From Acidimicrobiaceae bacterium (GTDB taxonomy: Bacteria > Actinomycetota > Acidimicrobiia > Acidimicrobiales > Ilumatobacteraceae), in contig PBWL01000015.1 in the NCBI GenBank assembly GCA_002727235.1, positions 32,767 to 38,780 of the forward strand: a stretch of DNA of 6,014 nucleotides. The letters run 5' to 3'. Below the pieces are notes generated by a model, which worked only from the letters and a program-made list of their open reading frames with translations, searched no databases and was not told where the DNA came from. The position numbers and the translations under genes were made by a program. Every line of letters begins with the position of its first letter. The stretch's first letter is position 1. Below are positions 1 to 6,014 of the stretch, piece by piece.

Positions 1-311
1 CCGTGCTGCACCACCTTGAAGAGCAATGTGTCGCCATCACAGTCGTAGTACGCCTCACGAACCGATTGGTGATCGCCACTGGTATCGCCCTTGCGCCACA
101 ATTCTTGACGACTCCGAGACCAATACACCATGCGTCCTTCAGCCAGCGTGCGATCGAGTGATTCAGCGTTCATCCACGCCATCATCAAAATTTCGCCAGT
201 TTCCACCTCTTGTGCAATGGCGGGCACGAGACCGTCAGCGTTGTAGGTGATCTGGTTCCTCACCTCATCGACGAGATGAACCGGCTTCCACTCTGACTGT
301 GTTGAGTCCAT
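1..311 (-). CDS. hisI: Phosphoribosyl-AMP cyclohydrolase HisI, C-terminus cut by window edge
   Basis: HisI opens the adenine ring of phosphoribosyl-AMP to give ProFAR, the third step of histidine biosynthesis, in the cytosol. Translation from the ATG at 311 gives 103 complete residues with no stop before base 1. Family landmarks are clear: [12 protein letters not shown] (24-35), ILMMAWMN (41-48), [17 protein letters not shown] (63-79) and DCDGD (90-94). In the family, DCDGD supplies the Mg ligands (D90, D92, D94) and one Zn ligand (C91). The C-terminal CHxGxxSCF zinc motif should lie just beyond the left edge, so this is a window truncation, not a broken gene. The start is supported by AGGA (complement of 319-322), 7 nt upstream. 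The gene follows the GroES-family gene by 50 bp on the same strand and may share its transcript. No hisF or other his gene lies upstream here, unlike the usual actinobacterial his clusters. The family assignment is firm; the operon link is inference. Confidence 0.95.
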   Translation of the reverse strand, partial: MDSTQSEWKPVHLVDEVRNQITYNADGLVPAIAQEVETGEILMMAWMNAESLDRTLAEGRMVYWSRSRQELWRKGDTSGDHQSVREAYYDCDGDTLLFKVVQH

Positions 312-318
312 ATGGTGA

Positions 319-322
319 TCCT
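319..322 (-). promoter_or_regulatory. Ribosome binding site of hisI
   Basis: AGGA on the minus strand lies 7 nt before the hisI ATG. It fixes the start at 311 and is clearer than anything upstream of the neighbouring groES-like and hydrolase genes. Confidence 0.6.
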
Positions 323-361
323 ACGCCGACGATCCGGCGCTCACCCAGAACACCGCTACCG

Positions 362-688
362 CTACAAATAGAGGCCGGTCGATGCCTCAATGCGTTCAGC
401 CGCCACCGCATGAATATCTCGCTCGCGCAACATGACGAGATCTTCTCCCTGCACCTCAACCTCGTAGCGGTCTTCGGGACTAAACAGAACACGATCGCCA
501 ACTTCAGCAGAACGGACGTTTTGTCCGAGCGCAATAACTTCAGCCCATACGAGACGCTTCGCCATCTGCGCAGTGGCTGGAATGAGGATGCCCCCTGAAC
601 TCTTCCGCTCACCTTCATCTTTGCCAATGCGAACAAGCAGCCTGTCGCTCAGCATTTTGATCGGAAGTTTGTCGTTTTCGGACACCAC
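362..688 (-). CDS. GroES-family co-chaperonin, stand-alone paralogue
   Basis: A 108-residue Cpn10/GroES-fold protein, expected to cap a GroEL ring during ATP-driven folding in the cytosol. Visible features are the opening strand MLSDRLLVRI (12-21), the mobile loop GKDEGERKSSGGILIPATA (22-40) with GroEL-contact residues ILI (34-36, the GGIVL equivalent), then VWAEVIALGQNVRSAEVGDRVLF (47-69) and a C-terminal half ending ERDIHAVAAE and STGLYL. From memory, the flanks NDKLPI-R/K-ML and STGLYL typify an actinobacterial GroES-like family separate from the groESL-operon GroES; this was not checked by a search. No groEL is in the window. The start is GTG at 688, immediately followed by a second GTG at 685. 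I prefer it because the NDKLPI segment appears conserved, but ATG at 655 (M12) is the alternative. No Shine-Dalgarno precedes either. The fold is near certain; whether it serves GroEL or another partner is open. Confidence 0.92.
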   Translation of the reverse strand: MVSENDKLPIKMLSDRLLVRIGKDEGERKSSGGILIPATAQMAKRLVWAEVIALGQNVRSAEVGDRVLFSPEDRYEVEVQGEDLVMLRERDIHAVAAERIEASTGLYL

Positions 689-711
689 GCTTCGAAGGGT
701 ACCGTGCTGCT
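689..711. promoter_or_regulatory. Compact divergent interval with overlapping -10-like elements
   Basis: The 23 bp between the GroES-like GTG and the hydrolase ATG must serve both genes unless promoters lie in coding sequence. A TACCGT hexamer at 700-705 (plus strand) would start transcription at about 712, exactly the hydrolase ATG. A TACCCT hexamer on the minus strand (701-696) would start at about 689, one base before the GTG. Both match TANNNT, share the TA step and sit on the GGTACC palindrome at 698-703. Neither side has a good -35 or a well-spaced Shine-Dalgarno; the best is GAAGGG at 694-699, 12 nt before the hydrolase ATG. Leaderless transcription is common in actinobacteria, so the arrangement is plausible, but TANNNT is a weak consensus and this remains inference. 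Confidence 0.35.
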
Positions 712-1353
712 ATGAGTTCTGACTCGCCATTCGATGACTTCACACCTGCAAACCCTGCAACTCTCGAAACCGTCGAACTCACTACAGACGATGGCATCAC
801 CATTAGCGCCGATATTGAAACTCCAGCATCGACGCGAGCGGTTGCCGCCCTGCTGCACCCCCACCCTCTCTTCGGCGGCCGGCGCGACCACCCTCTACTT
901 CTCTCCATCGCCCATGCTCTTCACCGCAATCGCGTCACTACTGCTCGCAGTGATTTCCGCCACGCAAGCGGAAACACCATCGAGGAGATGCCAGATGCGA
1001 TCGCATGCTGCCATGAATTACAGAGACGTCACTGCGACTTACCCTTGGTGATCGTCGGCTACTCGTTTGGTTCGATTGTTGCGGCTCGAATCGCATCTGT
1101 TGTCAGGGCGCAACATCTCATCATGATCGCACCACCACTATCAACAGTGAGTCTCGGCATTCCTACAACGCCCACGACATTGATCATTGCTGAACACGAT
1201 CAATTCTCTCCCCCAGCGACGATTTCAGATGACCCCATCGTGAAAGAGGCCGGCATGTCGATTGTTGCCGGAGCCGATCATTTCCTTAACGGTCACATAG
1301 GCACCGTGACCGAACTCACCGTGGGCGCTGCTTCCACTGCCCTCGGTGAATGA
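712..1353 (+). CDS. Alpha/beta hydrolase superfamily protein (COG2945-like)
   Basis: A 213-residue cytosolic alpha/beta hydrolase with no signal peptide or membrane segment. The core reads in order: an N-terminal strand region (about 19-36), the oxyanion-type turn HPHPLFGG (49-56) followed by RRDHPLL, then FRHASGNT (82-89), and the nucleophile elbow GYSFGS with Ser118 (116-121). The probable acid is Asp163 in LIIAEHDQF and the catalytic histidine is His190 in GADHFLNG. The complete triad argues for an active esterase or related hydrolase, and HPHPLFGG is typical of COG2945 predicted hydrolases; the substrate cannot be told. It starts at ATG 712 with no well-spaced ribosome binding site, 23 bp from the divergent GroES-like gene. 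Its last 38 bp overlap the end of the convergent nitroreductase gene. It is the only plus-strand gene here. Family call is strong; specific function unknown. Confidence 0.9.
   Translation: MSSDSPFDDFTPANPATLETVELTTDDGITISADIETPASTRAVAALLHPHPLFGGRRDHPLLLSIAHALHRNRVTTARSDFRHASGNTIEEMPDAIACCHELQRRHCDLPLVIVGYSFGSIVAARIASVVRAQHLIMIAPPLSTVSLGIPTTPTTLIIAEHDQFSPPATISDDPIVKEAGMSIVAGADHFLNGHIGTVTELTVGAASTALGE
1316..1353. other. Tail-to-tail overlap of hydrolase and nitroreductase genes
   Basis: The hydrolase stop TGA (1351-1353) lies inside the nitroreductase gene, and the nitroreductase stop (TGA read from 1318 to 1316) lies inside the hydrolase gene. The shared 38 bp encode about the last 12 residues of each protein. 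No space is left for a conventional intergenic terminator, and no stem followed by a T-tract was seen in the overlap. Confidence 0.8.
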
Positions 1354-2002
1354 CATCGTCTGCGCCTCGACGAGGACGAGTTGCACTTCGCCCTACCCCG
1401 CGAGACTGACGATCGTCTTCATTTCGATATCCGAGGGCAAGCACGCCAACGGTTGCCTGCGACTCGGGGACTCCGAGCGCTGACCGAATCTCATCTTCGG
1501 GTTGCGGCACTGCGAAGAACAACGCTCCCAGCTCGTACGCCTCCGCAGCGAGAAGCATGGACATCGCCGCCATACCTGCGTCGACGAACCAAAATGGTGT
1601 CCGCCACTCCCCTCTGCCATTCCCAAGGCCGGTATGAGCCTTATCGGACTCTGCATAACGCTCGACGTACGCGTCGGGGTCGACGAACAACAGCAGCAGT
1701 ACCGGCGCTTCGATGAGACCCGGGAACGCAAATCCTTCTCGACGATCACCTGGGAGAGATCTCGACCACATCTGTTCTCGTTCATCACCCATGAGCTGAA
1801 CGACGTGTAGCCCTTGGGAGCGTCCTGCACTTGGTGCCCGCGTTCCCAGGTCAACAATTTCGCGAATGATGCTTGGGGCGACCGGGTCAGGGAGAAACGA
1901 CCGGCACATTGCCCGGGAGCGAATCAGTGCCGACAGGGCGTCAACAGACTGTGGGCTATCTGGCTCCGAGCTTTGCAAGATCCTCAGCCATCGTCCAGCC
2001 AT
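1316..2002 (-). CDS. Nitroreductase-family FMN oxidoreductase
   Basis: A flavin-dependent NAD(P)H oxidoreductase-fold protein; family members reduce nitro compounds, quinones or flavins, and the substrate here is unknown. From the ATG at 2002 it is 228 residues. Landmarks are the FMN-phosphate segment RSRAMCRSF (28-36), RAPSAGRSQG (55-64, the APSAGN-like loop), the segment APVLLLLFVDPDAY (about 99-112), FWFVDAGMAAMSMLLAAEAYELGALFFAV (137-165), and LGVPESQATVGVLALGY (176-192). The tail has RPRR and VIHRGQW (217-223), which I recall from actinobacterial members of this family. The start is uncertain. ATG 2002 overlaps the upstream gene by 47 bp. ATG 2032 has AAGGGG close upstream but overlaps by 77 bp. 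TTG 1978 has GAGG only 3 nt away but gives the most family-like N-terminus. An open frame back to 2194 has no family character and is probably noncoding. Translation is probably coupled to the upstream gene. Confidence 0.88.
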   Translation of the reverse strand: MAGRWLRILQSSEPDSPQSVDALSALIRSRAMCRSFLPDPVAPSIIREIVDLGTRAPSAGRSQGLHVVQLMGDEREQMWSRSLPGDRREGFAFPGLIEAPVLLLLFVDPDAYVERYAESDKAHTGLGNGRGEWRTPFWFVDAGMAAMSMLLAAEAYELGALFFAVPQPEDEIRSALGVPESQATVGVLALGYRNEDDRQSRGVGRSATRPRRGADDVIHRGQWKQRPR

Positions 2003-2612
2003 AGGCGATGAGAACTCCGCCTGATGGGGCATCAACCCCTTTAAAAAGGCCCAGTGTGCCGGCGGCAATCTTCTCAGGTTTGGCGGATTCAAAATCAACA
2101 AAACCACCCGAGGGGTTTTTCGTCGACATGAATTGTTCGGCCACGTATGACTCTTCAACACCGAAGCGTTTCGCAAGACGTCGACCCCACGCACGCTCTT
2201 CGCCTACCGCCCGAGAACCAGGAGCAGGGATCACATCATCAACCTCTTTGAGGGCTTGCAAAGCGTCAGGAAGAGCGAAACGCCCGCCAACCACGACATC
2301 TTCATCTGGAAATGCCATCAGGGCACGATGGAACGCCTCTTTCATGAGGCCTTTCAGAACGGTGTCACGCTTTGCGTTTCGACGAACGCTCATCACTCCC
2401 AGCAATACGCATGGCGTTCCGCCAATGCGCTCAAGGGTAGAGAACGTATATCCATGAAGGGTGCCACCATCACGAGCGGTGGTGGCAAGCACCCATGACT
2501 CTCGGCAGCCTTCGAGGAACGCTAAGTCAAACGCCCCATCGATCGCAATCATCTCTGCAAGGTCATCATCGGTCAGCGCGCTTGCGTCGTTGGTGAGTAC
2601 TTCCAGTGCCAT
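1956..2612 (-). CDS. Conserved protein of unknown function, possible distant GNAT fold
   Basis: A 218-residue soluble protein that I cannot assign to a function. It has no signal peptide or membrane helix. The N-terminal half has alternating strand and helix character: ESWVLATTARDGGTLHGYTFSTLERIGGTPCVLLGVMSV (38-76), then a basic segment RRNAKRDTVLKGLMKEAFHRAL (77-98) and DEDVVVGG (103-110). A strand ending in V-x-V/R-R followed by a basic turn and helix recalls acetyl-CoA-binding motif A of GNAT acetyltransferases, but the usual R/Q-x-x-G-x-G/A loop is not clear, so this is only a suggestion. The C-terminal half has GEERAWGRRLAKRFGV (137-152) and a strand-rich end. The start at 2612 has GGAG 8 nt upstream. 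It lies 75 bp after dnaE and overlaps the nitroreductase start, so it is likely co-transcribed with both. It is a real gene by coding character and context. Confidence 0.8.
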   Translation of the reverse strand: MALEVLTNDASALTDDDLAEMIAIDGAFDLAFLEGCRESWVLATTARDGGTLHGYTFSTLERIGGTPCVLLGVMSVRRNAKRDTVLKGLMKEAFHRALMAFPDEDVVVGGRFALPDALQALKEVDDVIPAPGSRAVGEERAWGRRLAKRFGVEESYVAEQFMSTKNPSGGFVDFESAKPEKIAAGTLGLFKGVDAPSGGVLIAYGWTMAEDLAKLGAR

Positions 2613-2687
2613 TACATGATCTCCAGCAAAACTTCTTGCCTCTATTCTGCCATTTCTGGTGCGAACTCCGGTAGGCGGGAGAGTGAA
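2613..2687 (-). other. 75-bp dnaE-to-downstream gap without clear terminator
   Basis: The gap holds the downstream ribosome binding site. I see no stable GC stem with a T-tract after the dnaE stop and no convincing -35/-10 pair, which favours read-through from dnaE into the next two genes. This is a negative reading by eye. Confidence 0.4.
2621..2624 (-). promoter_or_regulatory. Ribosome binding site of the unknown-function gene
   Basis: GGAG on the minus strand lies 8 nt before the ATG at 2612 and supports that start. Between them is ATGTAATG: an ATG followed at once by TAA, whose last A is the first base of the real start. The first ATG is only 3 nt from GGAG and is unlikely to be used efficiently. 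Confidence 0.55.
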
Positions 2688-5600
2688 TCAGAGGGCAACT
2701 GCGTCGTGGCCAAACGCGACCCTCAATTCGCCAACTGCACGAGAGGGATCAACCTGAAAGCCCTCACCAAGCCGGAGAACCTGTCCTTTGGCCACTTCAA
2801 TCTCAACAGGCGTATCACCCTGGTGCTCTTCGATAATCGCTTTCAATCGCTCCAAAACATACCGATCAGGCATACCTCCAGGAAGGCGCAAACGAACAGG
2901 GCGTATGCCACCACTCTCAAGCCCGGTGAGGCTCTCTATCTCCAATGCGATAAGACCGACACGGCTTTCATCTCGTCTGTCAAGTCGTGCCTTCACGGCA
3001 ACAATGCGGTCGTCGACAATCGACTGTTGTAGTGCGGCAAGCGTTCGTGGAAAGACCGTGACCTCTACTGCGGCATCGAGATCTTCAAGGATGAAGACAG
3101 CCATTTGGTCACCCTTTTTGGTGAACTTCTTGGCGGAGGCGGTGATGATTCCGCCCACTTTCACATGCGATCCATCTTCCATATCGCTGAGGTCGACAAT
3201 TGCGTGCTCGGCTCGGCGTCGAAGAGCTGACTCAACGCCAAAGAGAGGATGATCAGAAACATACAAGCCGAGCATTTCTTTCTCCGCTTTCAGACGCTCC
3301 GCTTTCGGGTATTCAACATCGGGGATCTCAATGCGCTCAACTCGACCGATCTCTGCCGAATCTTCACCGTTCCAGTCGCCGAACAAACTCAACACACCCT
3401 GATCGCGTTCTCGCCGACGACTCAATGTCGACTCGATGATGCTCTCATGAACTGACACCAAACCGAGGCGCGGGTGCTCAAGACGGTCGAAAGCCCCGCC
3501 ATTGATGAGCGACTCCAGAGTTCGTTTATGTAAGACAGGTTCGGGGACTCGCTCGGCGAATTCATAGAACGTTGCATACGGGCCGTTCTCATCACGCTCT
3601 TCAACGAGCTGAGAGACGAGACCTTCACCAACATTTCTCACCGCCGACATTCCGAACAGAATTGCCCCCGGGGAGCCCACCGGGAGATCGACATCGTCAG
3701 GGACGTCTTCGCGCCGCAGCGGCGCAAAGTCAGAGAGCGACCGGTTGATGTCAGGCGGAAGCACCTTGATGCCACTCGCACGACAGTCAGCCAAGTAGAC
3801 CGCCGCTTTGTCAAGGTTGTGTTTGACGCTTGTCAGGAGTGCAGAGAAGTACTCAACCGGGTAGTGCGCCTTCAAATACGCGGTCTGATAGGTGATCAGC
3901 CCATAGCCGAATGTATGGCTCTTGTTAAATGCATAGTCAGCGAACTTTTCAATAATGTCGAACAACTGCTTGCCGAGGGCGATTCCGTAGCCAGTTGTTT
4001 CACACCCTTGCTCGAATTTTTGGCGCTCGGCCACCATCAAATCGCGCTGCTTCTTTCCGCATGCTTTCCGAAGGTTGTCGGCCTGGGCAAGCGAGTAGCC
4101 AGCGAATTGCTGGGCAACGCGCATCACGCTCTCTTGATAGATCATGAGACCGAAGGTGTCGTCGAGAACCTTGCGAGCATCTTCATGGAAAAAATCGACT
4201 GGCTTGCGACCATTTTTTCGATCGGCGTAGTCGTTGTGCATGTTCTCACTCATCGGACCTGGCCGGTAGAGCGCGAGCACAGCAGAGACATCTTCAAACG
4301 AGTTCGGTGCCATCCGCCGAAGTAGCTGTCGCATCGGCGGCGACTCAAGCTGGAACACGCCGATCGTGTCACCGCGAGCGAGAAGTTCGTAGGTCTCGGC
4401 ATCGTCAAGTGGAACAGAGTCGATAGAAAACGCCGGGTCAATCGTCGATTGAATCATCGCCTGTGTATCGGTGATCACGTCAAGGTTCCGAAGACCAAGG
4501 AAGTCCATCTTGAGCAAACCGAGCTCTTCGACCCCGTGCATTTCGTACTGGGTGACCACCGGTGCGTCTTCGGGGGGCTTCCCACTCTCAGGTTTGCGTT
4601 GAATTGGTAAGTACTCAGTCACCGGCTCTTTGGTGATGACGACAGCCGCAGCGTGAATGCCATCGGAACGCTTCAAACCTTCAAGACCTTTGGCCACATC
4701 GATAACACTTTTCACGTCATCGTCCGACTCGTACATAGCCCGAAGCTCAGACGCCGCCTTGTACCCGTCCGCGTATTTCTCATTCTCTTCAAAGCAGTAC
4801 TTCAGCGGGGTGTCGCGCCCCATGACAAGAGGTGGCATCGCCTTTGCCACGCGATCTCCGACGGCGTACGGATAACCGAGCACTCGCGCTGCATCGCGAA
4901 CAGCATTTCTCGCCTTGATCGTCCCAAAAGTGATGATCTGTGCAACATGATCTCGCCCGTATTTTTCAGCCGCGTAGCGGATCATTTCGTCGCGGTATCT
5001 CGAGTCGAAGTCCATGTCGATGTCGGGCATTGAAATACGGGAGGGGTTCAAAAATCGCTCAAACAGCAAGTCGTACTTAATCGGGTCAAGATCGGTGATC
5101 CACAGGCAATACGCAACGGCGCAGCCGGCGGCTGATCCGCGGCCAGGGCCAACTCGAATTCCTGAATCGCGGGCATGTCGAATGAGGTCCCACGTCACGA
5201 GGAAATACGACGAGAACCCCATTGATGCAATGACTTCGAGTTCGTACGACACCCGCTCAACAACGTTGTTTGGCAAGCTTGCTCCCCAGCGCCGCTTTGC
5301 CCCTTCCCAGGTGAGGTGTTCGAGGTAGGCGCGGTCATCGTCGAAACCCTCTGGGAGCGGGAAGTTCGGCAGCAATGCCTCTCCAAAGGTGATCTCGACA
5401 TCAGCTCGCTCTGCGATCCACAGCGTGTTGTCACACGCCTCGGGAACCTCCCGGAACTGTTCACGCATTTCGGCGGCTGGTTTCAAATAGTGCTCGTGTC
5501 CTTCAAATCTGAATCGATTTGTGTCGCTTATAAGCGACCCGGTTTGAACGCAAAGCAAGGCGTCGTGAGCCGCATGATCTTCACGATGCGTGTAGTGAGA

Positions 5601-6014
5601 ATCATTTGTAGCGAGCAGCGGAGCACCAATTCGTTTTCCGATATCGATGAGTTGAGGGTTTGTGCGCTTTTGGTCTGCAAGACCGTGATCTTGCAATTCG
5701 ATGAAGAGATTGTCTTTGCCGAAAATGTCTTGAAGACGCGCCGCTTTCTCTAGAGCTCCAGACTCATCGCCGCGTAGCAGTGACTGCAACACGTGGCCGC
5801 CGAGGCATCCAGTCGTAGCAATCAGCCCATCTGAGTATCGCTCGAGGAGTTCCCAGTCGATTCTCGGCTTGTAGTAGTAGCCCTCAAGAAACGCGAGGCT
5901 CGACAGCTGAATGAGATTGCGATAACCAGTTTGGTTCTCTGCAAGCAATGTCAGGTGGTAGTAGAGCTTCTGACCCGCCTCGGTATCACCTCCGGAATCG
6001 TCGAGTCGGCCTCG
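2688..6014 (-). CDS. dnaE: DNA polymerase III alpha subunit DnaE, N-terminus cut by window edge
   Basis: The catalytic subunit of the replicative polymerase. The frame is open to base 6014 and gives 1108 visible residues; roughly the first 80-100 of a normal 1180-1200 are missing, so the TTG at 5948 is not the start. Visible parts in order: the rest of the PHP domain (about 1-220) with YYHLTLLAENQTGYRNL (18-34), TTGCLGG (Cys70) and ATNDSHY (Asp138, His140); the palm with GPGRGSAAG (289-297), PDIDMDFD (330-337; catalytic Asp333 and Asp335) and KMDFLGL (third Asp504); fingers with LRKACGKK and AFNKSH (695-700), uninterrupted by an intein; helix-hairpin-helix region (about 787-852); clamp-binding motif QGVLSLF (872-878, bases 3401-3381); OB fold (about 950-1029) starting HVKVGGII; and the C-terminal tau-contact region ending at the TGA at 2688. 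The sequence closely resembles actinobacterial DnaE1 as I remember it. PHP metal ligands in view are intact, suggesting intrinsic proofreading. It heads the minus-strand run with two downstream genes. Confidence 0.98.
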   Translation of the reverse strand, partial: RGRLDDSGGDTEAGQKLYYHLTLLAENQTGYRNLIQLSSLAFLEGYYYKPRIDWELLERYSDGLIATTGCLGGHVLQSLLRGDESGALEKAARLQDIFGKDNLFIELQDHGLADQKRTNPQLIDIGKRIGAPLLATNDSHYTHREDHAAHDALLCVQTGSLISDTNRFRFEGHEHYLKPAAEMREQFREVPEACDNTLWIAERADVEITFGEALLPNFPLPEGFDDDRAYLEHLTWEGAKRRWGASLPNNVVERVSYELEVIASMGFSSYFLVTWDLIRHARDSGIRVGPGRGSAAGCAVAYCLWITDLDPIKYDLLFERFLNPSRISMPDIDMDFDSRYRDEMIRYAAEKYGRDHVAQIITFGTIKARNAVRDAARVLGYPYAVGDRVAKAMPPLVMGRDTPLKYCFEENEKYADGYKAASELRAMYESDDDVKSVIDVAKGLEGLKRSDGIHAAAVVITKEPVTEYLPIQRKPESGKPPEDAPVVTQYEMHGVEELGLLKMDFLGLRNLDVITDTQAMIQSTIDPAFSIDSVPLDDAETYELLARGDTIGVFQLESPPMRQLLRRMAPNSFEDVSAVLALYRPGPMSENMHNDYADRKNGRKPVDFFHEDARKVLDDTFGLMIYQESVMRVAQQFAGYSLAQADNLRKACGKKQRDLMVAERQKFEQGCETTGYGIALGKQLFDIIEKFADYAFNKSHTFGYGLITYQTAYLKAHYPVEYFSALLTSVKHNLDKAAVYLADCRASGIKVLPPDINRSLSDFAPLRREDVPDDVDLPVGSPGAILFGMSAVRNVGEGLVSQLVEERDENGPYATFYEFAERVPEPVLHKRTLESLINGGAFDRLEHPRLGLVSVHESIIESTLSRRRERDQGVLSLFGDWNGEDSAEIGRVERIEIPDVEYPKAERLKAEKEMLGLYVSDHPLFGVESALRRRAEHAIVDLSDMEDGSHVKVGGIITASAKKFTKKGDQMAVFILEDLDAAVEVTVFPRTLAALQQSIVDDRIVAVKARLDRRDESRVGLIALEIESLTGLESGGIRPVRLRLPGGMPDRYVLERLKAIIEEHQGDTPVEIEVAKGQVLRLGEGFQVDPSRAVGELRVAFGHDAVAL
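3381..3401 (-). other. Beta-clamp binding motif within dnaE
   Basis: Codons for QGVLSLF match the internal beta-clamp binding pattern Q-x-x-L-x-L-F of bacterial alpha subunits. It lies between the helix-hairpin-helix region and the OB fold, the expected place, and is followed by an acidic linker. Confidence 0.75.
5003..5026 (-). other. Catalytic aspartate motif of the DnaE palm
   Basis: These codons encode PDIDMDFD. The second and third aspartates (codons 5018-5016 and 5012-5010) correspond to E. coli alpha Asp401 and Asp403. The third catalytic aspartate is encoded at 4505-4503 in KMDFLGL. All three are present, so the polymerase site looks active. Confidence 0.85.

Noticed and set aside
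324..339. Inverted repeat CGCCG-6 nt-CGGCG between the groES-like gene and hisI, considered as a terminator or attenuator.
   Set aside because: The stem is only 5 bp and no T-tract follows on the minus strand; the next bases are the hisI ribosome binding site. No histidine leader peptide is visible.
702..710. CCGTGCTGC occurs at 1-9 and at 702-710.
   Set aside because: Nine bases shared once, with one copy inside hisI coding sequence, is consistent with chance.
1365..1375. Palindrome CCTCG-A-CGAGG just after the hydrolase stop, considered as a terminator.
   Set aside because: The loop is too short, no T-tract follows, and it lies within nitroreductase codons for the Arg-rich tail.
2033..2194. 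The 54-codon upstream extension of the nitroreductase frame.
   Set aside because: It lies wholly within the upstream gene in another frame, shows no family character, and starts nearer the fold are available.
2616..3032. A plus-strand open frame of 138 codons starting near the 5' end of the gap after dnaE.
   Set aside because: It lies almost entirely antisense to the dnaE C-terminal and OB-fold codons and has no family resemblance.
3925..3942. The AFNKSH segment of DnaE, the insertion point of the cyanobacterial split DnaE intein.
   Set aside because: The codons run straight through with no intein motifs, so the gene is uninterrupted here.
3819..4325. A 168-codon plus-strand open frame inside dnaE.
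   Set aside because: It is wholly antisense to highly conserved DnaE sequence (fingers and palm), has no recognisable family character, and is expected from the codon bias of the real gene.
5316..5753. A 145-codon plus-strand open frame opposite the dnaE PHP domain.
   Set aside because: It is a shadow of a conserved domain, with no recognisable motif or persuasive ribosome binding site.

Overview
This 6 kb window is ordinary chromosomal DNA from a bacterium, most likely an actinobacterium and possibly an Acidimicrobiia-type lineage. That placement is inferred from protein style: a DnaE1-type polymerase with an apparently intact PHP site, a stand-alone GroES-family protein ending in STGLYL, and moderate GC. 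No rRNA or other firm taxonomic marker is present. I see no mobile element, CRISPR array, tRNA, prophage or defence island, and coding density is very high.

The layout has three transcriptional blocks. (1) Positions 1-688, minus strand: a GroES-family co-chaperonin (362-688) followed 50 bp downstream by hisI, phosphoribosyl-AMP cyclohydrolase, whose C-terminus is cut off by the left edge. (2) Positions 712-1353, plus strand: a single alpha/beta hydrolase, divergent from groES across only 23 bp. (3) Positions 1316-6014, minus strand: the replicative DNA polymerase III alpha subunit gene dnaE, cut at its N-terminus by the right edge. After a 75-bp gap comes a conserved protein of unknown function (1956-2612), and overlapping its end is a nitroreductase-family flavoprotein that overlaps the hydrolase tail to tail.

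The genes do not form one pathway. dnaE is core replication, hisI is histidine biosynthesis, GroES is protein folding, and the hydrolase, unknown protein and nitroreductase are accessory metabolism. The tight packing suggests dnaE, the unknown gene and the nitroreductase may be co-transcribed, and that groES and hisI may be co-transcribed.

The points most worth a second look are the 23-bp divergent interval, where two -10-like TANNNT hexamers overlap on a GGTACC palindrome and would give nearly leaderless mRNAs both ways; the 38-bp convergent overlap; the solo GroES paralogue; and the unknown gene next to dnaE. I did not find a convincing new biological system.
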